A DNA stretch of 62,061 bases from an uncultured Lachnospiraceae bacterium (GTDB lineage Bacteria; Bacillota; Clostridia; Lachnospirales; Lachnospiraceae): contig CANOVJ010000017.1 in the NCBI GenBank assembly GCA_947570615.1, forward strand, positions 1-62,061, in the 5' to 3' direction. Of the stretch, positions 8,014 to 15,903 are shown one piece after another. Position 1 is the first letter of the stretch. Every line of letters starts with the position of its first letter. The position numbers and the translations under genes are program-made. The notes below the pieces were generated by a model. It ran no database searches. It had not been told where the DNA came from and saw only the letters and a list, made by a program, of their open reading frames with translations.

Positions 8014-9786
8014 TTGAAGCGGATGTCTATTCACTCAAAATCAATTTATGTTCAGCTTGTTATGTATTCCCTTATCATCAGTCTGATCCCCATTGTCATC
8101 ATCAGCGGCCTTATGTTCCGGAAGCTGAAAAGCATGGTGATGGAGGAACTGCACGAATACCACGACCAGATCACCGCGCAATACTGTCAGAATCTGGAGG
8201 AAAAGCTTGAACAGTACCGGCTCAGCCTGGATTATCTGTCCAATAATACCATTATCCTGAACACCTTAACGGACGCCCAGGGCGATCCCTACAGGCGGGG
8301 CGTCACCATCAGCGAGGAGGTAAACAAATCCCTTCTCCTGGATCAGGCCAGCGAGGTCCGCAACTGCATGATCTACTCCATCATAGAGGATGTTCCGGTT
8401 TACGGGGGAAGCGTATCCATGATGCGGGAGGCCAGCCGGGAGGTGTGGTACCTGAAGCAAAGGGCCAGCACGGAAAACTGGTTCTGTTATTTTGCCCTGC
8501 AAAAGGAAAAGCCGGTTCTGTCCCTGATTAAAAACATCGAACAGCTCGACACCCTGAACCTGACCAAGACCCAGCTCGGCATCGTAAAGCTGGATATGGA
8601 CATGCAGCGCCTCTTCTCTCCCGCCCCCCTGGAAGGAGCCTCCCAGGCGGCCTACGACGTGATCGTCTATGACCAGGATTTCATCTTCTATTCCACCATC
8701 AGGGACGCGGAAAAGCTTCTTGAGGATTACAACGCTCTTCCCCGCGAAGGCTTAAATTCCGTCCGGGAGCTGGACACCTTCGTGATCCGGCAGCGGGAAC
8801 TCTCCGACTACGGCCTTGGCCTGTTGCTTTTGTTCGACAATAAGGAGGTTCTGGAAAGACAGCGGGAGAGCTGGATCATCGTGCTGCCCATGGCGCTGGT
8901 CCTGACCGCCATCGTCCTGTCCATCGCCCGGCTGTACAGTAAGAGCTTTTCCTCCCGGATTGAGCGGCTGGTCTGGAAATTCAAGCAGGCGGAGACGGGA
9001 GACCTGACCATACACGACCCCATCGAGGGGAACGACGAGATCGCGGTTCTGGACGGGCATTTCAGCCACATGCTCACGCAGCTGGATCAGCTGATTAAAA
9101 CCAACTACATCCAGCAGCTTGAAAACAAGGAAACCCAGCTTCGCAACCTGCAGCTTCAGATCAATCCGCACTTCCTGTACAACACGCTGGAAACCATCAG
9201 CTCCATCGCCGCCGTCCGGCAGGTATTCGTGGTCTGCGACATGTGCCAGCGGCTGGGGGAAATCTTCCGCTACAGCCTTGGCAAAAACTATGGAGAGATC
9301 GTACCCCTGCGCCTGGAGCTGGATCATATCAAAAACTATATTTTTATTCAGAAAATACGCTATGGAAACCGTTTTAAGGTGTGCTACAATATAGAGGCCG
9401 GAAGCGAGGATTACAGGATCATGCGTTTTCTTCTGCAGCCGATTGTGGAAAATGCCATCATCCACGGCCTCGCCGGAGGAAATCCGGCAGCTCCGGGAAC
9501 CCTGGAGATTTCCGTCTCTCTCCCCGCAAACGCCCTCACGATTCAGATCAGCGACAACGGAAAGGGGATGGAGGAGCAGAAGGTTGCGGAGCTCACGGCG
9601 TACATCAACCACACAGACAAAACGGAAGATACCGCCGGAAGCATCGGAATACGGAACGTACATCAGCGAATCAGGCTGGCCTGCGGCGGGGAATACGGCG
9701 TTTCCATAGAGAGCCGGCCCGGCGCGGGGAGCCGCTTCACAGTACGCCTGCCCATCATAAGAGGAGAAAACGATAATGAGACATAA
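8014..9786 (+). CDS. YesM-type sensor histidine kinase
   Basis: A 590-residue membrane sensor. Transmembrane helices lie at about 15-35 and 288-306 and bound a ~250-residue extracytoplasmic sensor. A HAMP segment follows, then the His_kinase motif QINPHFLYNTLE (H386) and an ATPase domain with VENAIIHG, DNGKGM and GIGIRNVHQR. The start is a TTG with GGAGG ending 7 bases before it; an ATG at 8023 is too far from that site. It overlaps the response regulator gene by 11 bp, so the pair is co-translated. Members of this family usually sense extracellular sugars and control neighbouring ABC importers, here most likely the LplBAC-type genes at 14923-18696. Confidence 0.92.
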   Translation: MKRMSIHSKSIYVQLVMYSLIISLIPIVIISGLMFRKLKSMVMEELHEYHDQITAQYCQNLEEKLEQYRLSLDYLSNNTIILNTLTDAQGDPYRRGVTISEEVNKSLLLDQASEVRNCMIYSIIEDVPVYGGSVSMMREASREVWYLKQRASTENWFCYFALQKEKPVLSLIKNIEQLDTLNLTKTQLGIVKLDMDMQRLFSPAPLEGASQAAYDVIVYDQDFIFYSTIRDAEKLLEDYNALPREGLNSVRELDTFVIRQRELSDYGLGLLLLFDNKEVLERQRESWIIVLPMALVLTAIVLSIARLYSKSFSSRIERLVWKFKQAETGDLTIHDPIEGNDEIAVLDGHFSHMLTQLDQLIKTNYIQQLENKETQLRNLQLQINPHFLYNTLETISSIAAVRQVFVVCDMCQRLGEIFRYSLGKNYGEIVPLRLELDHIKNYIFIQKIRYGNRFKVCYNIEAGSEDYRIMRFLLQPIVENAIIHGLAGGNPAAPGTLEISVSLPANALTIQISDNGKGMEEQKVAELTAYINHTDKTEDTAGSIGIRNVHQRIRLACGGEYGVSIESRPGAGSRFTVRLPIIRGENDNET

Positions 9787-11392
9787 CTTGCTGATCGTGG
9801 ATGACGAGGCCCTCATTCGTCAGGGTCTGCGCGCCCGCCTTACCTATTTGCAGATCGACGTGGACGAAATCCTCGAAGCCGACGACGGGACTCAGGCTCT
9901 CCACATCGTAAGAACCCATCCTGTGGATATCGTGATCACAGATATAAAAATGCCGGACATGGACGGCCTTACCCTGATCGAGGAAATCCGCAGAACGGGA
10001 AAGGAGGACATCCAGTTTATCGTCCTGAGCGGTTATGCGGAATTTTCCTATGCGGAGACCGCCATCCGCCTGGGCGTAAAGGCCTACCTCCTAAAGCCCC
10101 TCTCCAACGACGAGATCCGGGATACCTTCGACAAGCTCTATCGGGAGATGGAGGACAACGGCAGGGTGAGAAGCGCCCTTCTCTCCCAGCAGAAGCTTCG
10201 CAGACAGCAGCAGGAATATCTTCTGGAAAAGGAGGTCGGCGCTTTCTTCGCCGACCCGGCAGGCGCTCTGGCCAGCCCGGAGCGTTTAAAGCTCCTGCTC
10301 GCCCAGACGCTGTCCATACGCCTGCGGGAGAACGCGTGCATTTATCTGGCGGAGATCGGCGTGGATCAGGAGAGCTATCAGGACAGCGGGTTCGGCCAGA
10401 AGGACCATGAGCTGATCCGTTTTTCCGTGCGGAACGTTTTTTACGAGATCGAATCCTCCTGCGAAAAGCTGATCGTAAACGGCATGTCCGACTCCAACAT
10501 CCTCTACGCCGTCTTTCTGGGCGGGGAAGAAAAGCGGCTTCGCAACGAGATCGAGCGGATTTTTCTGAAAATGCGCTCCGTCCTGGAAAAGAAGATGGCC
10601 ATTTATCTGACCTTCGGCGTGAGCCGTCCCGCCAGGGAATTTCTTCCCCAGTCCGCCAGCCAGGCCCACAGCGCCCTTCAGCAGAGGATCGTTTACGGAA
10701 ACTCCAACCTGTATTTCTTTGAGGATATGAAGATCATGAGCCAGCAGGAGTTTCCCTCCTCCCAGATGCATCTGATCGACCAGTATATCCGCAAAAACGA
10801 AGTGTACAAGCTCAAGGCTCTGCTGGATGAAATCTTCTCGGAGGAGCTGATCCGCAGGCATGGAACGGCTTACCTGCGGATCATGTGGGTGCGGATTCTG
10901 AACATACTGTTTCATCACTATGACCAGCAGGCCGGAACGGGCGCGGGGCTTGAAAAACTGCTGAGCAACTTCAACCTTCCCGACCATATCAACTCCCTTT
11001 CGGAGATACGCCAGCAGGTCACGGAGATGATTCTGGAATGCATCCGCGCAGACCACGCGCCGGAGGCAAATGCCAGAAGCAAAATGCAGCTTGCCATCCG
11101 TTATATTCAGGAGCACTATAACGAAAACATCTCCGTCAACGATCTGGCGGAGCAGTATAACATGAGCCCCAATTATTTCTCCTCCGTCTTCAAAAAGGAG
11201 ATGGGCTCCTCCCCGGTGAGCTACATCACGCAGCTGCGGATGAAAAAGTCCATGGAGCTTCTTGAACGCTCCGACTTAAGCGTGGTGGATATTGCCAGAA
11301 AGGTTGGCTATGACGAGGGCCAGTATTTTTTCCGCGTCTTCAAGAAATATACGGGCATGACGCCCTTAAATTACAGGGAGGGGCGCAGATAG
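9776..11392 (+). CDS. YesN-type response regulator (receiver + AraC)
   Basis: A 538-residue cytosolic regulator. The N-terminal receiver carries LLIVDDE and the phospho-acceptor in IVITDIKMPDMDG (about D57), with the conserved Lys in YLLKPLSNDE. A middle region of unknown fold follows. The C-terminal ~100 residues are an AraC-type double helix-turn-helix (ISVNDLAEQYNMSPNYFSSVFKKEMG, then VVDIARKVGYDEGQYFFRVFKKYTGMTPLNYR). GAGGAG is 8-10 bases before the ATG. It is paired with the upstream kinase by an 11-bp overlap. A stem-loop (11377-11399) straddles its stop codon. Confidence 0.93.
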   Translation: MRHNLLIVDDEALIRQGLRARLTYLQIDVDEILEADDGTQALHIVRTHPVDIVITDIKMPDMDGLTLIEEIRRTGKEDIQFIVLSGYAEFSYAETAIRLGVKAYLLKPLSNDEIRDTFDKLYREMEDNGRVRSALLSQQKLRRQQQEYLLEKEVGAFFADPAGALASPERLKLLLAQTLSIRLRENACIYLAEIGVDQESYQDSGFGQKDHELIRFSVRNVFYEIESSCEKLIVNGMSDSNILYAVFLGGEEKRLRNEIERIFLKMRSVLEKKMAIYLTFGVSRPAREFLPQSASQAHSALQQRIVYGNSNLYFFEDMKIMSQQEFPSSQMHLIDQYIRKNEVYKLKALLDEIFSEELIRRHGTAYLRIMWVRILNILFHHYDQQAGTGAGLEKLLSNFNLPDHINSLSEIRQQVTEMILECIRADHAPEANARSKMQLAIRYIQEHYNENISVNDLAEQYNMSPNYFSSVFKKEMGSSPVSYITQLRMKKSMELLERSDLSVVDIARKVGYDEGQYFFRVFKKYTGMTPLNYREGRR

Positions 11393-11399
11393 CCCCTCC
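11377..11399 (+). other. Stem-loop spanning the stop codon of the YesN-type gene
   Basis: GGAGGGGC (11377-11384) pairs with GCCCCTCC (11392-11399), enclosing the stop region. No T-run follows, so it is more likely a 3-prime-end stabiliser or weak bidirectional terminator between convergent genes. Confidence 0.5.
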
Positions 11400-11432
11400 T
11401 CTCTCCGCCGGGGCGGCATTCCGGTCGTTCTC

Positions 11433-12341
11433 TCAGATCTGAATGGCCGGGCTTACGCACACCAGATTCTCCAGAACAGCCTCGTCCTCAAAGAGCTTTG
11501 GAATCACTCGCATATCCCGCCCGAATGCCGATAAGGGAATCTCCTCATCAAGGCGGCAGGTCATGCTCCCCGCCTTCCAGTCCAGCGTAACCAGATACCG
11601 CTCCCGGGGCAGTGCCTCATATCCCGGTTTCCCCGTCTGATGCAGCGAAAAGCGCACTCTTCCATCCTCAGCCTCCGTCTCCAGAAGGGGCCCCTTACAG
11701 ACCCACGTCCTGCCCCTGCGGATGGCTCTTTCCAGCTCCTGCGCGACCGCTCCGCCCTTCTCCCCCTCAATGTAGGTGGAGTAATGTCCGTGAAGGGAGC
11801 TGTTCCCGTGGAGATCCATCCCGCAGGTGGCCGCCAGATTCCAGCCCTCGAAGACCAGCTCCTCCCACAGGGCAAGCCCCTTTTCATTGACCTCGTGGAG
11901 AGGCTCCGGGTTGTTGAAAATCTCAATAAAGTCACAGCAGGAATAATCCGTCATGGTCATCTCAAACCGGCAGCCCCGGGCAAAGGGCCAGCCGTAGGAG
12001 AAAGGATGGGCAATGCCGCACAGCGCCCCCTTCTCCCTGGCGGCCCGAAAGAGCAGCTCCGGCTTATGGCGGTTAATATTCTCCCAGGGCACATACTCCG
12101 TCAGGTTCAGACAGAGAATATGGCCGTAGTAGGTGGTGTACTCCATGCCATAGATGGCGGAAAGTGCGGGGGCGGTATTTTCCAGGATCTGGCGCACCTT
12201 CCGGTGCCCGGAAATGGTATTGTGATCCGTCAGCGCGAAGGCGTCCACCCCGTCCGCCGCCATAAAGTCCACCAGCTCCTGACAGGTGAATACCGCATCG
12301 GATTCCGTGGTGTGATTATGTAATTCCAGCCTCTTATACAT
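11433..12341 (-). CDS. PHP-domain metal-dependent phosphoesterase
   Basis: A 302-residue PHP-fold hydrolase. Metal-ligand motifs are visible in order: ELHNHTTESD, FALTDHNTISG, YGMEYTTYYGHIL, GIAHPFSYG and CGMDLHGNS. The protein resembles stand-alone PHP proteins of the CehA/McbA-like group. Its start overlaps the end of the upstream 165-residue gene by 8 bp, implying translational coupling. It is convergent with the YesMN pair and belongs to a divergent unit opposite a second PHP gene at 13042. Probable role: hydrolysis of a phosphoester or related nutrient compound; the substrate is unknown. Confidence 0.82.
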   Translation of the reverse strand: MYKRLELHNHTTESDAVFTCQELVDFMAADGVDAFALTDHNTISGHRKVRQILENTAPALSAIYGMEYTTYYGHILCLNLTEYVPWENINRHKPELLFRAAREKGALCGIAHPFSYGWPFARGCRFEMTMTDYSCCDFIEIFNNPEPLHEVNEKGLALWEELVFEGWNLAATCGMDLHGNSSLHGHYSTYIEGEKGGAVAQELERAIRRGRTWVCKGPLLETEAEDGRVRFSLHQTGKPGYEALPRERYLVTLDWKAGSMTCRLDEEIPLSAFGRDMRVIPKLFEDEAVLENLVCVSPAIQI

Positions 12342-12831
12342 TTTCCCTCTCCTTCCCCTGGCGCGCCCGCACCGTCAGAGAATACTCCGTATTGTCCGAA
12401 AGCACTGTGAATGCCAGAATGATCACCTTCAAAACTCCTTCCAGGGCAGGCTGGGGAATACACCCCTGCGTCGCCTCGTCCCGGGTAAAATGCATATGCC
12501 TTTCCGAGAGCTGTCTGTGTATGCCGCCGATAAAGGTATCGTTGAGCATGGCCAGCGTATGGATCTCCGTCTTCATCTGATGATAGAGCGCGTCCTCAAG
12601 CTCCTCCTCAGTGGAAGGGCCGCCCCCGTATTCCTCTTTACAATAGGTAAGGAGTCTCTCCTGCATCTCCCCGGTCACCTCGCCCGGCTGAAAATGCTGT
12701 GGCCCAAAGGAGAATTCAATATCCAGCTCCTCATATGTGTGCTCCAGACAGACCGTATACGCAATCTGTCCCACAAAATCCCTGCACAGCTTTCCCTCCA
12801 CATGATAAATCGTCTGCATCTCATTTTCCAT
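12334..12831 (-). CDS. Conserved-looking hypothetical protein, 165 aa
   Basis: I do not recognise a family. The product is soluble, acidic in its first half and has no signal peptide or membrane helix. Residues around HTLAMLNDTFIGGIHRQL look helical, and a hydrophobic strand (VLKVIILAFTVL) lies near the C-terminus. An in-frame GTG exists at 12837, but AGGAGG lies 7 bases before the ATG at 12831, so I chose that. It is translationally coupled to the downstream PHP gene (8-bp overlap) and has a good promoter at 12867-12896. The context suggests an accessory to the PHP enzyme; no function can be assigned. Confidence 0.75.
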   Translation of the reverse strand: MENEMQTIYHVEGKLCRDFVGQIAYTVCLEHTYEELDIEFSFGPQHFQPGEVTGEMQERLLTYCKEEYGGGPSTEEELEDALYHQMKTEIHTLAMLNDTFIGGIHRQLSERHMHFTRDEATQGCIPQPALEGVLKVIILAFTVLSDNTEYSLTVRARQGKERENV

Positions 12832-12866
12832 CTGCACACCTCCTTGTGCTCTCCTGTCATTTATTG

Positions 12867-12896
12867 ATTATTATCATCCCTTTGCACAGCTGTCAA
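12867..12896 (-). promoter_or_regulatory. Sigma-A promoter for the hypothetical/PHP operon
   Basis: On the minus strand there is a perfect TTGACA (12896-12891), an 18-bp spacer and AATAAT (12872-12867); GATAAT at shorter spacing is an alternative. Facing the other way, TTTACA (12920-12925) and TACATT (12944-12949) may serve the PHP gene at 13042, with lower confidence. Confidence 0.65.
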
Positions 12897-13041
12897 GACT
12901 CCCCCGAAAATCGTAGAATTTTACAGTGTTTTTGTGAGATATGTACATTATACAGGGCAAAAAGTTCTGTTACAATTACCATTGTTCTAAAACCTTGTAC
13001 CGTTTTCAGGACAAACTGTCAATCAGAAAAAGGAGGCCCTC

Positions 13042-13956
13042 ATGGAAAAGAGAACATTATATGCGGATGGCGTATTCCGGCGCGGAAATCTCCACACCCA
13101 TTCCACCAGGTCCGACGGTGTGAATACGCCGGAGCAGGTGGCCCGCCATTACCGGGAAAACGGTTATGATTTTCTGGCCATCACAGACCACTGGGTCTAC
13201 GGCGTCCATCAGGATTTAAACCGGGATGATTTTCTGGTATTTCCGGGGACGGAGTTGGACATCGAGCTTCCGGGCAGAAAAGACCATCACATCGTGGGCT
13301 TTGGCCTGCCCGAAACCAACCGGATCCCGGACGGCTATACCTTCAAGGAGGAGCGCAGGGGAAACCGGCTCAGCACTGCCGAGCGGATCATAGAGTATTT
13401 CGGACAGATGGGGAACGTGGCCCTCTACGCCCATCCCTACTGGTCAAAGGTGGATTCCACCGACATCAAGTACCTCCAGGGGCTGATCGGCATGGAGATC
13501 TACAACCACGGCTCAGAGTACGAGGGAAACAACGGGAACTCGGAGACCTATTTTGATCACTTTCTTTTCGTGAGAAACAAAATCTTCTGTTTCGCCACCG
13601 ACGACGCCCATACCGGCGGTCCGGACAGCCTTGGCGGCTTTGTCATGGTCAAAGCCAGGGCATTTACCCATCGGGGTATCCTGGACGCCATAAAGGACGG
13701 GAGCTTTTACGCCTCCGCAGGCCCCCTTCTCCTGGATTTTTCTGTGGAGGATAATACCGCCAGGGTCTCCTGCGAGCCCTGCCAGGACATCTATTTCAGG
13801 ACGCCTCACCGGGGCGGACATCTGCACGGGGAGACGGACTGCCTGACACAGGGAAGCTTTGAGCTGAACGGGGACGAGGAATACGTACGGGTGGTTCTGC
13901 GCAATACAAAGGGCCAGAAAGCCTGGTCCCAGCCCATCTGGCTGTGGCTGTTCTGA
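13042..13956 (+). CDS. PHP-domain metallohydrolase (CehA-like)
   Basis: A 304-residue PHP hydrolase with the motifs GNLHTHSTRSDG (residues ~15), LAITDHWVYG, FPGTELDIE, ALYAHPYWSK, MEIYNHG and CFATDDAHTGG. The C-terminal ~60 residues are strand-rich. AAAAAGGAGG precedes the ATG by 7-8 bases. It is a distant paralogue of the divergent gene at 11433, sharing only the metal-site motifs. The EEP-family gene follows after 58 bp on the same strand. Two different phosphoesterase folds next to a sugar importer suggest phosphorylated or phosphodiester substrates, which is inference. Confidence 0.83.
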   Translation: MEKRTLYADGVFRRGNLHTHSTRSDGVNTPEQVARHYRENGYDFLAITDHWVYGVHQDLNRDDFLVFPGTELDIELPGRKDHHIVGFGLPETNRIPDGYTFKEERRGNRLSTAERIIEYFGQMGNVALYAHPYWSKVDSTDIKYLQGLIGMEIYNHGSEYEGNNGNSETYFDHFLFVRNKIFCFATDDAHTGGPDSLGGFVMVKARAFTHRGILDAIKDGSFYASAGPLLLDFSVEDNTARVSCEPCQDIYFRTPHRGGHLHGETDCLTQGSFELNGDEEYVRVVLRNTKGQKAWSQPIWLWLF

Positions 13957-14014
13957 AATTCCCGGGCGGACACATTCCGGTGTGATAGTCAAAAACAATC
14001 TGGAGGAAACATAC

Positions 14015-14791
14015 ATGCTAAAAGTAGTGAGCTTTAACATCCGCTGTGATTACGGCCAGGATGGTGAAAACAATTTCGAATACAGAAAACCCTTTATCAA
14101 AGAAAAGCTGGAGGCGGAGCGGCCTGATATTGTCTGCTTTCAGGAGGTCCTCCCCCACGTGGCCTGCTGGCTGAAGGAAATCCTGACAGACTTTTATGTG
14201 ATCGGATGCGGCAGAAGCGAGACGCTTGAGGACGAGCAGATGACGGTGGCTTACCGGAGGGAGAGGATCAATCTGATTTCCATGGAAACCTTCTGGCTCT
14301 CTCCCACTCCCGGCATTCCCGCCAGCCGCTATGAGGAGCAGTCCGTCTGTCCCCGGGTGTGCACCGAGGCGGTCTTTGAGGATCTGAAAGAAAAACAGGT
14401 CTTCCGCCTGGTCAACCTCCATCTGGACCACATGGGGACGAAGGCCCGCACGCTGGGACTTGAGCAGATTGTCAAAAAGGTGGAGAGCGCCGGTTCCTTT
14501 GCCGACGCCCCCGTGATTCTGACCGGTGATTTCAACGCGCAGCCCCAGGATCCCGAGCTGGCCCAGATGGACAGATGGAGCGCATACCGGCTCATAACCG
14601 GACAGATCGGCGTCACCTATCACGGCTTTACGCCCGGGGACGAGCCCGGCTCCATCGATCATTTCTATCTCCGGGACGGGAGCGCCTGCCGCCTCCGCGT
14701 CGATTCCCTGGAGAAGTGGGAAGATAGAAAAGGATCCGTCTGGCTCTCTGATCATTATCCAATCTGCACAACGCTTTCTTTTGAAAAATAA
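14015..14791 (+). CDS. Endonuclease/exonuclease/phosphatase (EEP) family protein
   Basis: A 258-residue cytosolic member of the EEP superfamily. The order of motifs is SFNIRCDYG, the metal-binding Glu in VCFQEVLPH, LVNLHLDHMG, LTGDFNAQPQDPEL and the C-terminal SIDHFYLR and SDHYPICTTL with the catalytic Asp/His. The set matches Mg-dependent phosphodiesterases and phosphatases rather than DNA repair exonucleases of full length. GGAGG lies 8 bases before the ATG at 14015; the frame extends upstream to 13982 without a good ribosome site. The gene ends before a long inverted repeat that probably terminates the PHP-EEP unit. Confidence 0.84.
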   Translation: MLKVVSFNIRCDYGQDGENNFEYRKPFIKEKLEAERPDIVCFQEVLPHVACWLKEILTDFYVIGCGRSETLEDEQMTVAYRRERINLISMETFWLSPTPGIPASRYEEQSVCPRVCTEAVFEDLKEKQVFRLVNLHLDHMGTKARTLGLEQIVKKVESAGSFADAPVILTGDFNAQPQDPELAQMDRWSAYRLITGQIGVTYHGFTPGDEPGSIDHFYLRDGSACRLRVDSLEKWEDRKGSVWLSDHYPICTTLSFEK

Positions 14792-14809
14792 TAATCTTTT
14801 ACCCTTCCG

Positions 14810-14851
14810 CTATGGATTAGTGTAGAATTGTCCACACTAATCCATAGTTTT
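14810..14851 (+). terminator. Long inverted repeat, probable terminator
   Basis: A perfect 14-bp stem (14810-14823 with 14834-14847) encloses a 10-base loop and is followed by TTTTG. It lies between the EEP gene and the importer promoter. The T-run is short, so an operator role for the importer is a live alternative. Confidence 0.6.
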
Positions 14852-14856
14852 GTCCA

Positions 14857-14885
14857 TTGTTTACAAATTCTCCTTTTTCTATAAT
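14857..14885 (+). promoter_or_regulatory. Probable sigma-A promoter of the importer operon
   Basis: A perfect TATAAT lies at 14880-14885, with TTGTTT 17 bp upstream (14857-14862). The weak -35 fits a promoter that needs an activator such as the nearby YesN-type regulator. Confidence 0.5.
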
Positions 14886-14922
14886 TAAAAAATCAAATAA
14901 AGAAGGAGGGAGGAGAAAACCT

Positions 14923-15870
14923 ATGGCAAGTGCTACAAGGCAGAATAAGTATAAGCCGCCCAAACAGCCCATATCAAAGAGACTGGTCCGGTACTGGCCC
15001 CTGTATGTGATGCTGATTCCCTGCGTGGTCTATTACGCGCTGTTGTGCTATGTGCCCATGGCGGGATCCGTGCTGGCGTTTAAGGATTATTCCTTCAAAA
15101 AGGGTATCTGGGGAAGCCCCTGGGTGGGATTTGATTATTTCAAAACCTTTTTTATGAGCTATGACGCTCCCCGGCTTATCAAAAACACACTGACCATCGG
15201 TGTGATCAAGTGTATCCTTGAATTTCCCTTTGCGATCATTCTGGCTCTGATGCTGAACGAGATCCTGAACATGAAATTCAAAAAGGTTGCGCAGACCATT
15301 ACCTATCTGCCCCATTTTTTATCTTCTGTAATCATTGTTACGATGATTCAGAAAATTCTGGCGCCAAACGTAGGTATCCTGAATCAGGCAATTTCAGCCC
15401 TGGGAGGGGACGGAAGCACATTCTTCCTGATGGAAGCGGATTATTTTTACACGATCCTGTTCTCGATGGATCTGTGGAGAAATATCGGATGGGATTCGAT
15501 CATCTATCTGGCCGCTATCAGCAGTGTGGACACGGCCCTCTATGAGGCGGCGGAGATGGACGGCTGCAACAAGCTCAAGAGAATGTGGCACATCACCCTG
15601 CCGGGCATCCGCGGCACCATCGGACTTCTGTTCATCATGGGAGTAGGCGGTCTTTTGTCCTCCGGCGTGGAGCAGATGTGGCTGCTTCGTACCCCCGGAA
15701 ATATGTCTCTTGCGGATACGCTTGACGTGTACGTGGTTCGGGTGGGTCTGCAGGGCGGACAGTTTGGCTACGCCACCGCAATCGGCCTGATACAGGGTCT
15801 GGTAGGACTGATTCTGGTAGTAACCTGCAACAAGATCTGTAAGAAAATGACAGAAGTAAGTCTCTGGTAA
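14923..15870 (+). CDS. ABC transporter permease, LplB-type
   Basis: A 315-residue inner-membrane permease for oligosaccharide uptake. About six hydrophobic helices are visible, beginning near YWPLYVMLIPCVVYYALL. The ATPase-coupling EAA-type loop reads YEAAEMDGCNKLKRMWHITLPGI. A frame extension back to 14857 runs through the promoter, so the ATG at 14923 with GGAGGGAGGAG upstream is preferred. It heads an operon with the solute-binding lipoprotein (33-bp gap) and a second permease. No ATPase gene is present, as is usual for this family, which shares a genome-wide MsmX-like ATPase. Confidence 0.9.
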   Translation: MASATRQNKYKPPKQPISKRLVRYWPLYVMLIPCVVYYALLCYVPMAGSVLAFKDYSFKKGIWGSPWVGFDYFKTFFMSYDAPRLIKNTLTIGVIKCILEFPFAIILALMLNEILNMKFKKVAQTITYLPHFLSSVIIVTMIQKILAPNVGILNQAISALGGDGSTFFLMEADYFYTILFSMDLWRNIGWDSIIYLAAISSVDTALYEAAEMDGCNKLKRMWHITLPGIRGTIGLLFIMGVGGLLSSGVEQMWLLRTPGNMSLADTLDVYVVRVGLQGGQFGYATAIGLIQGLVGLILVVTCNKICKKMTEVSLW

Positions 15871-15903
15871 AAGTTTAACCTGAATGACAAATGGAGGTTT
15901 CAT

